From: Chrysaora quinquecirrha
Lineage: Eukaryota > Cnidaria > Scyphozoa > Semaeostomeae > Pelagiidae
Assembly (NCBI GenBank): GCA_014526335.1
Contig: JACTAT010000039.1
Coordinates: 3,644,202-3,708,201 of the forward strand
Direction of reading: 5' to 3'
Length of the DNA: 64,000 nucleotides
How positions within the stretch are numbered: position 1 is the first letter of the stretch; each line of letters opens with the position of its first letter. Under the pieces are notes generated by a model. The model was not told where the DNA came from. It did not search any database and saw nothing but the letters and a program-made list of their open reading frames with translations. The translations under genes and the position numbers were made by a program. This document shows, piece by piece, positions 1-12,700 of this stretch.

Positions 1-3000
1 TGCCAAAATCGGCCGATTTTGAGGGTTTTTATTTTGCCCCTTTTTTGGGCTAAATACCTTTATTATAACCTGGAAATGGCATTGGAACGGGTTTTCCTAC
101 CCTGAGGAAGGTATTTTTGCTGATTTGGATCGATTTGGAAAGCCTCGATTTTGGCCTATTTTTGGCCATTTTTCCATAGTATAGCCTTACCTTTTTTGCC
201 AAAATCGGCCGATTTTGAGGGTTTTATTTTGCCTTTTTTGGGCTAAATACCTTTATTATAACCTGGAAAGGGCATTGGAACGGGTTTTCCTACCCTTAGG
301 GAGGTATTTTGATGATTTGGATCGATTTGGAAAGCCTCGATTTTGGCCTTTTTTGGCCATTTTTCCATAGTATAGCCTTACCTTTTTGCCAAAATCGGCC
401 GATTTTGAGGGTTTTATTTTCCCCTTTTTGGGCTAAATACCTTTATTATAACCTGGAAAGGGCATTGGAACGGGTTTTCCTACCCTTAGGGAGGTATTTT
501 GATGATTTGGATCGATTTGGAAAGCCTCGATTTTGGCCTTTTTTTGGCCATTTTTCCATAGTATAGCCTTACCTTTTTTGCCAAAATCGGCCGATTTTGA
601 GGGTTTTTATTTTGCCCCTTTTTTGGGCTAAATACCTTTATTATAACCTGGAAAGGGCATTGGAACGGGTTTTCCTACCCTTAGGGAGGTATTTTTGATG
701 ATTTGGATCGATTTGGAAAGCCTCGATTTTGGCCTTTTTTTGGCCATTTTTCCATAGTATAGCCTTACCTTTTTTGCCAAAATCGGCCGATTTTGAGGGT
801 TTTTATTTTCCCCTTTTTGGGCTAAATACCTTTATTATAACCTGGAAATGGCATTGGAACGGGTTTTCCTACCCTGAGGAAGGTATTTTTGCTGATTTGG
901 ATCGATTTGGAAAGCCTCGATTTTGGCCTATTTTTGGCCATTTTTCCATAGTATAGCCTTACCTTTTTTGCCAGAATCGGCCGATTTTGAGGGTTTTTAT
1001 TTTCCCCCTGTTTTGGGCTAAATACCTTTATTATAACCTGGAAAGGGCATTGGAACGGGTTTTCCTACTCTTAGGGAGGTATTTTTGAGGATTTGGATCG
1101 ATTTGGAAAGCCTCGATTTTGGCCTATTTTTGGCCATTTTTCCATAGTATAGCCTTACCTTTTTTGCCAAAATCGGCCGATTTTGAGGGTTTTTATTTTC
1201 CCCCTTTTTTGGGCTAAATACCTTTATTATAACCTGGAAAGGGCATTGGAACGGGTTTTCCTACCCTTAGGGAGGTAATTTTCATGATTTGGATCGATTT
1301 GGAAAGCCTCGATTTTGGCCTTTTTTTGGCCATTTTTCCATAGTATAGCCTTACCTTTTTTGCCAAAATCGGCCGATTTTGAGGGTTTTTATTTTGCCCC
1401 TTTTTTGGGCTAAATACCTTTATTATAACCTGGAAAGGGCATTGGAACGGGTTTTCCCATCCTTAGGGAGGTATTTTTCATGATTTGGATCGATTTGGAA
1501 AGCCTTGATTTTGGCCTTTTTTTGCCCATTTTTCCATAGTATAGCCTTACCTTTTTTGCCAAAATCGGCCGATTTTGAGGGTTTTTATTTTGCCCCTTTT
1601 TTCGGCTAAATACCTTTATTATAACCTGGAAAGGGCATTGGAACGGGTTTTCCTACCCTTAGGGAGGTATTTTTGATGATTTGGATCGATTTGGAAAGCC
1701 TCGATTTTGGCCCTTTTTTGCCCATTTTTCCATAGTATAGCCTTACCTTTTTTAACAAAATCGGCCGATTTTGAGGGTTTTTATTTTCCCCTTTTTGGGC
1801 TAAATACCTTTATTATAACCTGGAAAGGGCATTGGAACGGGTTTTCCTACCCTTAGGGAGGTATTTTTCATGATTTTGATCGATTTGGAAAGCCTCGATT
1901 TTGGCCTATTTTTGGCCATTTTTCCATAGTATAGCCTTACCTTTTTTGCCAAAATCGGCCGATTTTGAGGGTTTTTATTTTGCCCCTTTTTTGGGCTAAA
2001 TACCTTTATTATAACCTGGAAAGGGCATTGGAACGGGTTTTCCTACCCTTAGGGAGGTATTTTTCATGATTTTGATCGATTTGGAAAGCCTCGATTTTGG
2101 CCTATTTTTGGCCATTTTTCCATAGTATAGCCTTACCTTTTTTGCCAAAATCGGCCGATTTTGAGGGTTTTTATTTTGCCCCTTTTTTGGGCTAAATACC
2201 TTTATTATAACCTGGAAAGGGCATTGGAACGGGTTTTCCTACCCTTAGGGAGGTATTTTCATGATTTTGATCGATTTGGAAAGCCTCGATTTTGGCCTAT
2301 TTTTGGCCATTTTTCCATAGTATAGCCTTACCTTTTTTGCCAAAATCGGCCGATTTTGAGGGTTTTTATTTTGCCTTTTTTGGGCTAAATACCTTTATTA
2401 TAACCTGGAAAGGGCATTGGAACGGGTTTTCCTACCCTTAGGGAGGTATTTTCATGATTTTGATCGATTTGGAAAGCCTCGATTTTGGCCTATTTTTGGC
2501 CATTTTTCCATAGTATAGCCTTACCTTTTTTGCCAAAATCGGCCGATTTTGAGGGTTTTTATTTTGCCCTTTTCCCCTGTTTTGGGCTAAATACCTTTAT
2601 TATAACCTGGAAAGGGCATTGGAACGGGTTTTCCTACCCTTAGGGAGGTATTTTCATGATTTTGATCGATTTGGAAAGCCTCGATTTTGGCCTATTTTTG
2701 GCCATTTTTCCATAGTATAGCCTTACCTTTTTTGCCAAAATCGGCCGATTTTGAGGGTTTTTATTTTGCCCTTTTTGGGCTAAATACCTTTATTATAACC
2801 TGGAAAGGGCATTGGAACGGGTTTTCCTACCCTTAGGGAGGTATTTTTCATGATTTGGATCGATTTGGAAAGCCTCGATTTTGGCCTATTTTTGGCCATT
2901 TTTCCATAGTATAGCCTTACCTTTTTTGCCAAAATCGGCCGATTTTGAGGGTTTTTATTTTCCCCCTTTTTGGGCTAAATACCTTTATTATAACCTGGAA

Positions 3001-5727
3001 ATGGCATGGGAATGGGTTTTCCTACCCTGAGGAAGGTATTTTTGCTGATTTGGATCGATTTGGAAAGCCTCGATTTTGGCCTATTTTTGGCCATTTTTCC
3101 ATAGTATAGCCTTACCTTTTTTGCCAAAATCGGCCGATTTTGAGGGTTTTTATTTTCCCCTTTTTGGGCTAAATACCTTTATTATAACCTGGAAAGGGCA
3201 TTGGAACGGGTTTTCCTACCCTTAGGGAGGTATTTTCATGATTTTGATCGATTTGGAAAGCCTCGATTTTGGCCTATTTTTGGCCATTTTTCCATAGTAT
3301 AGCCTTACCTTTTTTGCCAGAATCGGCCGATTTTGAGGGTTTTTATTTTCCCCCTGTTTTGGGCTAAATACCTTTATTATAACCTGGGAAGGCCATTGGA
3401 ACGGGTTTTCCTACTCTTAGGGAGGTATTTTTGAGGATTTGGATCGATTTGGAAAGCCTCGATTTTGGCCTATTTTTGGCCATTTTTCCATAGTATAGCC
3501 TTACCTTTTTTGCCAAAATCGGCCGATTTTGAGGGTTTTTATTTTCCCCCATTTTTGGGCTAAATACCTTTATTATAACCTGGAAATGGCGTTGGAATGG
3601 GTTTTTCTAGCCTTAGGGAGGTAATTTTCATGATTTGGATCGATTTGGAAAGCCTCGATTTTGGCCTTTTTTGGCCATTTTTCCATAGTATAGCCTTACC
3701 TTTTTGCCAAAATCGGCTGATTTTGAGGGTTTTATTTTCCCCTTTTTGGGCTAAATACCTTTATTATAACCTGGAAAGGGCATTGGAACGGGTTTTCCTA
3801 CCCTTAGGGAGGTATTTTTCATGATTTGGATCGATTTGGAAAGCCTCGATTTTGGCCTATTTTTGGCCATTTTTCCATAGTATAGCCTTACCTTTTTTGC
3901 CAAAATCGGCCGATTTCGAGGGTTTTTATTTTGCCCTTTTTGGGCTAAATACCTTTATTATAACCTGGAAAGGGCATTGGAACGGGTTTTCCTACCCTTA
4001 GGGAGGTATTTTCCATGATTTTGATCGATTTGGAAAGCCTCGATTTTGGCCTATTTTTGGCCATTTTTCCATAGTATAGCCTTACCTTTTTTGCCAAAAT
4101 CGGCCGATTTTGAGGGTTTTTATTTTGCCTTTTTTGGGCTAAATACCTTTATTATAACCTGGAAAGGGCATTGGAACGGGTTTTCCTACCCTTAGGGAGG
4201 TATTTTCATGATTTTGATCGATTTGGAAAGCCTCGATTTTGGCCAATTCTTGGCCATTTTTCCATAGTATAGCCTTACCTTTTTTGCCAAAATCGGCCGA
4301 TTTTGAGGGTTTTTATTTTGCCTTTTTAGGGCTAAATACCTTTATTATAACCTGGAAAGGGCATTGGAACGGGTTTTCCTACCCTTAGGGATGTATTTTT
4401 CATGATTTTGATCGATTTTGAAAGCCTCGATTTTGGCCTATTTTTGGCCATTTTTCCATAGTATAGCCTTACCTTTTTGCCAAAATCGGCCGATTTTGAG
4501 GGTTTTATTTTCCCCTTTTTGGGCTAAATACCTTTATTATAACCTGGAAAGGGCATTGGAACGGGTTTTCCTATCCTTAGGGAGGTATTTTTCATGATTT
4601 GGATCGATTTGGAAAGCCTCGATTTTGGCCTATTTTTGGCCATTTTTCCATAGTATAGCCTTACCTTTTTTGCCAAAATCGGCCGATTTTGAGGGTTTTT
4701 ATTTTGCCTTTTTTATTGGCTAAATACATTTATTATGACCTGGAAAGGGCATTGGAACGGGTTTTCCTACCCTTAGGGAGGTAATTTTCATTATTTGCAT
4801 CGATTTGGAAAGCCTCGATTTTGGCCTTTTTTTGGCCATTTTTCCATAGTATAGCCTTACCTTTTTTGCCAAAATCGGCCGATTTTGAGGGTTTTTATTT
4901 TCCCCCTTTTTGGGCTAAATACCTTTATTATAACCTGGAAAGGGCATTGGAACGGGTTTTCCTACCCTTAGGGAGGTATTTTCATGATTTGGATCGATTT
5001 GAAAGCCTCGATTTTGGCCTATTTTTGGCCATTTTTCCATAGTATAGCCTTACCTTTTTTGCCAAAATCGGCCGATTTTGAGGGTTTTATTTTCCCCTTT
5101 TTGGGCTAAATACCTTTATTATAACCTGGAAAGGGCATTGGAACGGGTTTTCCTACCCTTAGGGAGGTATTTTCATGATTTTGATCGATTTGAAAGCCTC
5201 GATTTTGGCCTATTTTTGGCCATTTTTCCATAGTATAGCCTTACCTTTTTTGCCAAAATCGGCCGATTTTGAGGGTTTTTATTTTCCCCTTTTTGGGCTA
5301 AATACCTTTATTATAACCTGGAAAGGGCATTGGAACGGGTTTTCCTACCCTTAGGGAGGTATTTTCATGATTTTGATCGATTTGGAAAGCCTCGATTTTG
5401 GCCTATTTTGGCCATTTTTCCATAGTATAGCCTTACCTTTTTGCCAAAATCGGCCGATTTTGAGGGTTTTTATTTTCCCCTTTTTGGGCTAAATACCTTT
5501 ATTATAACCTGGAAAGGGCATTGGAACGGGTTTTCCTACCCTTAGGGAGGTATTTTTCATGATTTTGATCGATTTGGAAAGCCTCGATTTTGGCCTATTT
5601 TTGGCCATTTTTCCATAGTATAGCCTTACCTTTTTTGCCAAAATCGGCCGATTTTGAGGGTTTTTATTTTCCCCCTTTTCTGGGCTAAATACCTTTATTA
5701 TAACCTGGAAAGGGCATTGGAACGGGT
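1..5727. repeat. Satellite tandem array, ~190-195 bp unit, about 30 copies
   Basis: Head-to-tail copies of one unit fill the first 5.7 kb. Successive copies of the landmark 'ggcattggaacgggttttcc' lie 190-195 bp apart (for example at about 80, 273, 463 and 658). Each unit carries a 16-bp perfect palindrome AAAATCGGCCGATTTT, a 'ggctaaatacctttattata' block and a 'ccttagggaggtattt' block. Length changes are mostly in T and C runs, and a few variant units recur. The array is cut by the window start, so its true size is unknown. It stops abruptly mid-unit near 5727. Short open frames inside it are repeat shadows, not genes. Centromeric, subtelomeric and interspersed origins cannot be told apart here. 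Confidence 0.97.
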
Positions 5728-6798
5728 GTTCGTTGTTGGTCTAAATTTTGAAGTTTCTAACTACTCAGAAATTATCACTGTGGGAATTGCGAAGGGTGGT
5801 ACTCAATCGAGAGAGAAATAGATCGAGAGAAATAATCGTCATCACGAAATTCACTTTAATTTGGTTAACGGAAATATCGACAATGAGCTAAGTAGATACT
5901 TTATAGTTTCTAAAATCAAATCATCTATACTTCTTAATGCTTGTTATATAAAATAAATTCTGTTCTTGATAAAGGTTTCAATCTTTATCTTCGACGTCAT
6001 CATGTCCATAGATCGGAAGGAACTTGAGATTTGAATGTAGCAGAATTTGAGATTGGCAAATTCTTGAAAAATGTTATTCCTGTCATTTTTTCAATGTCAT
6101 TAATGCTAACAATGTATTCCTGCAACCTTATTTGCCAATCATAGATCTAAAAATGGGAAGTATAATTATTAATATTTTGTTGCTGTTAGAGGCCTTTAAC
6201 AGTGTTACATTAGCGTAAAATTAGCGTATCTTTTGTGTACCGAATGCCCCATTTGTTTTTCAAATTAAGAATATCCTCTGACTTCATAATCATATTTCCT
6301 CAACCGTCATCTATATATCAAAAGAGGGCTAATTTCATTGACTGACTGAACAGACGGACTTTTTTGGTGTGAAAACACAATACCAATTCGGGTTGATGAT
6401 GATAATGATTCATGAAAACATATGTGTTAAAACTAATTACATACGATTTCATACGCCCCGGAAGAAGCAAAGCTTATCGAGTCTGGGGCGCGGTGGGTTG
6501 ACTTTCTGATTGGTGCATTTGGATCCACATGTTGTTCATCCCGGTTTAAAACTAACTTTATTATTCTATCCAAAGACAAAAATTATAGAAATAACGAATC
6601 TTTATTGCTGTTGCTTATTTAGCATTGCTTTTTCCAAACATAAAGTTTGAAAAAGGAGATACCTTCCAGACTCTCATCAGGCCAAAGGGAGAAACATTTT
6701 TTAATTCTCATACTGACCAAGAAGGCAAAGTGCGCCAGGAATGGGGGAATAATTTGATTATCAATATTAGCAGTCTTGCGTACCTTGGTAATCGGAAT
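5728..6798. other. Intergenic, satellite edge to ENPP 3' end
   Basis: Unique AT-rich sequence between the satellite and the last recognised ENPP codon. I see no conserved coding exon. It contains one diverged copy of the hairpin repeat near 6453-6492. The ENPP 3' UTR must lie here, but its end was not determined. Confidence 0.5.
6453..6492 (-). repeat. Diverged copy of dispersed hairpin repeat
   Basis: On the minus strand this reads CGCCCC, then a loop containing GATAAGCTTTGCTT, then GGGGCG. It shares the loop with the copies near 20.7 kb and 51.8 kb, but the stem bases differ on both arms so that pairing is kept. No GAATT-type tail is seen at this copy. Confidence 0.5.
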
Positions 6799-9700
6799 TC
6801 AAATTATACTGTAGAAATCTGAAAGAACTCTCGAACAAACCTGGCATTCCGGGGATATGTTATGAGGCAAAACAAAAGCAAATGCTTCAATATCATCATT
6901 CGATTGTTGATCTTTCTTATATCTGACTATAATCTTGTAAAAATGCGTTGGAACTGCAACACTGAGTTCTTTATTGTTCAACCATCTGCAAAAGATATTA
7001 TAAAACTGTTATTATAGCTTTCAACAATAAAAGACCTCAGAAAAAGGGGTTAATGCTCTAACAGTTCAACAAAATGGAATCCTGATAGTTGTTTATAAGC
7101 ACATACACTTGTTATCTTTGTAAGACATTTTCTGCTTAGCACTGAGGATCCACTGAATAGCACAAAGCCAATTTAAGTACTTCGATCCGGACCCTTACTC
7201 TCGATGACACCACACCCCGTGATTCCTTCTGCCTGGGATTACAGAAAGCTGGCGACCCTCTTTACTCTTTCTCAAACTGCCTCCAAAACTTGCCCCCTTC
7301 TCACCTAAAGGGCCCTTGTCTTGAACTCCCCCGCAACGCTGGCCCCCTTTCTCACCCACAGAGTCCTTTTTCTCAATCTCTCCTCGCTAGGCCTCTCCCC
7401 TTTCTTGCAAGAGAGCCTTTTTCTAAAATCCTCCTTCTAAACTTGTCCACGTTCTCACCCACAGAGCCCCTTTTCTCAAGTATCCTTTCTGTTGAAGAAC
7501 CCTTACTAAGGGAAGTGACGTTTGGGTCATTTCAGCTTTGAATGCACAAAGACATTCCTGATAAACACACATCGAAAAAATGCATTGAGTTACGATTGTG
7601 ATAATGGCATAACTTGGAAAAATGTTACCTTTTTATTTTAGTATCTTTGTCTCTTTTACCATCGTCATCACCATCGAAGATAGAGCCAGATATAACATAT
7701 ACTGGATTATACTTGACTGCCCATTGTCGAACAAGAGTTTCCAATTTATACCATAAACCTTACAAAGTTAAAGAAAAAGAAGAGAAAATTTGTATCAACA
7801 TTACTTCCCAGTCGTATACGTTTTCAATAAAGAGCACTACACTTTTTTCAGCCCTCAAAGTTGCTTAAAATATCTAGTACTTCCGCCCTGAATGACTGGT
7901 GAAGGTTAAGGTTAATGGCTTTTTTAGCGCCAGTCGCTAGGATCTCAGTAGTAGGTTAACTAATTGAGACATCGACCCTGGCTGTGACGCTACCGTGGTT
8001 GGGCTCGAACCCTGACCACACTGAGCTTCTGACACCACGAGTCAGCTACTGGTACCCCCTAAAAACTCTTTTTGGCTCTTTTCTTGCTTTTCAATGAACC
8101 AACAAGTTTGCAGTGATGTTTCTGCATAAAGCAAAGGAAGCTAGTTGCTTATTGACGAGTTGCTTATTAAAAACAAGGAATGAAGTTACAAAGGATTAGC
8201 ATACCAGGGTCTTGACTGAAGTGTTTACTCTGTGGCACAACATTGCTCAATAGATAAGTGTCTTGGATGGCCATGTCATCAAACTTGAAGTAATCTACGA
8301 AACCAACGAAAGATGGTGTCAATGAAAAACAAAAAAAGTGACGATAAAAAGAAATGATAAAACAATTAAACAATTAAAGAATGAAATAGTGAAACGATGA
8401 AACATTGAGAAGGTTAAACAATGAAACAACGACACCTTGAAACAATGAAAAGGTTAAATGTTAAACAATGAAGCAATAAAACAATTAAATGAGGAAACAA
8501 TGAAAGGCTAAACAATGAAACGATGAAACAATGGAAAGGTTAAACAATATGAAACAGTAAAACAATTAAACGATCAAACAATCAAAAGGTTCTAAACTGA
8601 AACAATGAAACAATAAAAAAGTTAAACAACGAGACAATGAAAAGGTTGAACAATGAAACAATGATTCAAAGAAAAATAAAACAATAAAAACAAAAAAACA
8701 AACCATTATTCAGTCAATGAATAATTAATTCAAGCGATGAATTAGTCGATTTATAAGGAAAGCAAGATCACTTCTTAAATGACATAAAAATGAAACAGGG
8801 TTGTATTCAAAAAATCGACTTACCAACTGGAGCCAGCTGCATTCTTTGGTATTGAGTTGAATTGTAATCACCACACGATGCAGATTGATTGACTTTCAAA
8901 CGTTCATCATGATAGAAACATGTTTTGATTATCTTTGTGTTATCTATTTGCTACAAATTAACAATAACAAATATTATGGTTTGCAAGAAAAAAATCTATA
9001 AACATATAGCTGATAGGACATGCAAATAAAACTGATAAAATTGAATCTCAACTAGACTCATAAAACTGATAGAATAGAAATGGAATGGAATACCTTGGAT
9101 GTTAACTTATAACCAACCCAAAGAGGAATATGAAGATAACCACTATAGCCTGTGACGTAATACTTTTGTGTCAACAAACAGCCTCCATTTCCAGCTCCTC
9201 CTTGGGGTACACCCCATGGAAAATGCACATTCCAGCTTGATTTGACTGTAATGAAAATATTCAATTCAGTAATTGATACAGATTGTGCATTGGTTCTCTG
9301 GTACGCAATATTTAATCAAGAATGTGAAAATACTAATCAGGATATAAAATTCACGATTAATGAAAACACAGACAACAACTGCTTAGGCTCTGTTTACGCC
9401 ATTTTCTATTACGCCCCTTTATTTTGCACAATAACTTGGATAGCAGCAGACGAATGAAAGCAAATGCAAACTTTTTTGATGATTTGTTGTTTATTGATAA
9501 ATGCATTTTGTGTCTTAAACTTTAATCTTTCCTTTTACCTACTGATAGTGGATAACTTGTTGTGCTTTACAATTTCGTTCAAAGTTTTAAACTTTCTTAT
9601 CTTGTTCACCTTTATGTCTTGATTATTTTGTTATTCTTTTATTTCTGTAAGACCCTTCATAATCTGGAAAAAGGAGAATATCCTCTTGTTTTTATAAAGT

Positions 9701-12700
9701 ATCCCCCTTTGATATGCCTCCCCTCTAATAAAGCCACCTTCAAAATTCTTCAACATCAAGTAATCAATCGAGGGCTCTATGGGGCTTTTAGTGCAACTAT
9801 AGAATTTATGGAGCTTTATGAAGTTTTTACTGTAATCATGTACCTTCACTTTCTGACAGATTTCTACGCAATCCATGTCTTGTAAAATTCTTTTTCATTT
9901 CATTCTGCAAAAGAAGAAAATACAAATGATTAAGAAATCAAGTTGAGCGTTCCATTGAATCGGATCTCTAGGGCTGATACAGGTTTAATTTTAGGAGGGT
10001 TGCTTTAGATTGGCTAAGAAATGAATCTTCAGACTCATGTCCATCTATGAAGCATCAAGTCTTTATTTTAAACAGATATCTAGATACCGTAGATATCTAA
10101 TGTTAGATGGTCTATACTGGGTAAGAATTTCAAAAGGGATGGCTAATGATCCAATCTACCCTCGAATCAGACCCTGATCTCTCTATAAATCTGTTTATAT
10201 ATTTTGCTCATACTTAAAAAAAATAAACGATAAATACAAAACTTACATTACAATCAGAGCAGAAAAAGCATTGTGAACAATTGTTAGGTCCTCTGGTGAT
10301 ATTTGAAGTAGAATCACAAGTTGTGAAGAATTCGTTGCCATCTCCGTTTGTTTTCGTCGAAGATCGTTTTGATGGATTCAAAAGCATGTTTGATAGACTT
10401 CCATCAGTTCCATTATTAGGAGCAGGTTTCAGATTTAGAAGTTCTAGGAAGTAAAAATATATTTTCTGTTAAGATACCCTCTCGAAGATATTATAAATAT
10501 AACAATAGATATAAATTTGAATACCTTAGCAATGGTCTGATAAGTTTTAGTTCAGGATGTTGGTGTCAATATGGCATAACCGAGTAGGGGACAGGGGGAC
10601 AATCGCAAACCTGACCAAACAATCTCATAGAATGCCTCTATCTTATTTTTGTCTTGAAGCCATGCTTTTGCCTCTTTGACCACTTCTTTTGCACATTTAA
10701 TGTTGCACCTTCGTTTAGTAATACAACTGGTTGTGTCTCATAGCTCTCAAAACCTTACACTCACAGTAAACTTATCGAAAAAGAAATATAAAGTCGTTAA
10801 CTAAATACCAAAAATATGAAAGGCATACCACAAAGCATATTGTAAACTTCTATATTAGAGAACGGAGGGATGACGATCCCTTTTTTGAATGATGGTCCAT
10901 GTGCTACAAATAAAGCCTGGAAAATAAATTCATAAAAATATTATTATTTGAGAAATCCATAATTGTATCTTCTAAAGAGCAAACATTAAAATAATAAGGC
11001 TAATTCGAAATGGTTAGAATAATAATGAATACCCTCATGTCATGATTATAGTTATCGTATCCATGTGATCCTTTGTAATATGATGAACAAGATCCATTTC
11101 TGTAGATGAGAAAAATCATTACAATAATCTAATAACAAGTAATCTAAATTTTAATCATATGGAGCTGATTTAGGAACATTTGAAATTTCATTACTTTAAG
11201 TATTGTTGTTCAGAAACTAAGTTTGAAATTGCTACTTTTAGTTTCTTGGCTTTTGAACAATGATTACAAAGAGGTTATTGATAGCTTTTTGAGTGAAATG
11301 ACAGCCCACCTCACGCTTATTCCAGCTCTCCGCTAATAAGATCTTAAATGAACTTCCAAACCCCGGTTTACTCCAACCCCTCGAAAGATCAGACACCTGA
11401 GAGCAGATCCAAAGTATTAACAAATAAATGGCAAAAAACCTTCTAAGAATTGTCCAGCCAGAATCTGCAATAAGAACAACATCACCAATTCTCCTATAAG
11501 GTTAAAAATCAGAATAATCAGTCAATTTATCAATCAACTAATCAGATTATCTAAGATAAAAGTGATCAAGGGGAGCGATCAAGTGATCAATTGATCAAAT
11601 AATCACGCCACTTAATCAAGTGTTTAAAATCAAGTGAGTTCTTTTTGCATATATTGAACCACTTAAAAAACACCAGACGATTAACAAATCAACAAATCAA
11701 AAGCGAATCAATTAATCGAGCTGCTAATGATTAAAGCAGTCAACGTCATAATCATAATCATACTTGCTATTTGCATAATGAATTCTTTTTGGCATCTTTG
11801 GACTTTGTTTGCCATAGGCTCGTAGATTTTTATGTTTGCACTGTCAAAAAACAAACCCACAAATAGTTATTCTTGATGTTTGACATTGATAATTGTAAAG
11901 TTGAGAGAGATGACAGGAACATATTTACAGGAAGAGCCTTAATAAGAAACAAGAAGCAGAGATTAAGCCTTAGATAAAAAATTAACAGCTATCTACGAAA
12001 CTACTGGAGTAAGATAGGGTGACATAAAGTCTCCAGGTTAAGCGTGATTATGATAAGGGGAGAGGGATGCGGAAGTAGATTGATCAGTGTAGCAATAAAT
12101 ATGAACCTCAAGACTTTTCACAACGCCTTCAAGGTTTGCTGAAATAGAAAACAGTTTTCTAGATTAAAAAAGAAGACGGTTAAATCTTCCAAACAAAAAA
12201 TATAAACGAAATTACAACATTAATTAGTTTACTGACTCACAATTATTTTTCAGGTAAAAAAGTGACATTGCTCCTTGGCCAACAACAGATATATTTGATA
12301 AATCAAGAAACTAAAATCGAAAATAATAGAAATGCTGAATAACAGAGAAAAGAATAGAGAGAATTAAGAGTTTTACAGAAAGAAGGGCGGGATAGAGAGA
12401 GGGGTCTTAAGTGGGAGAAGGGCTTAATAGATAGAAGGGCTAAATAGAGTGAAGGGTTTGATAGAAAGAGGGAGCTTAACAGAGAGAGGGAATTAATAAA
12501 GGAGGGTCTAATAGAGAGAGGGGCTTAATAGAGAGAGGGGCTTAATCGAGAGAAGGGGATTGATAGAGAGAAGGGCTTAATCGAGAGAAGGGATTGATAG
12601 AGAGAGGAACTTAATAGAGAGAGGGAAGTAATAAAGAGAGGGGTCTAATAGAGAGAGGGGCTTAATAGAGAGAGGGGCTTAATCGAGAGAAGGGGATTGA

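Noticed and set aside
309..5042. Several open frames of 60-85 codons (for example 309-566, 3597-3824, 4821-5042)
   Set aside because: They are translations of the same satellite unit in successive copies, with no independent coding signal.
1..5727. CRISPR-like regular array
   Set aside because: The whole unit repeats, with no unique spacers between short repeats, and the context is eukaryotic.
7290..7868. Two open frames of 83-84 codons near the ENPP 3' end
   Set aside because: One is a translation of a pyrimidine-rich repeat. The other has no match to ENPP or any other family and no splice context.
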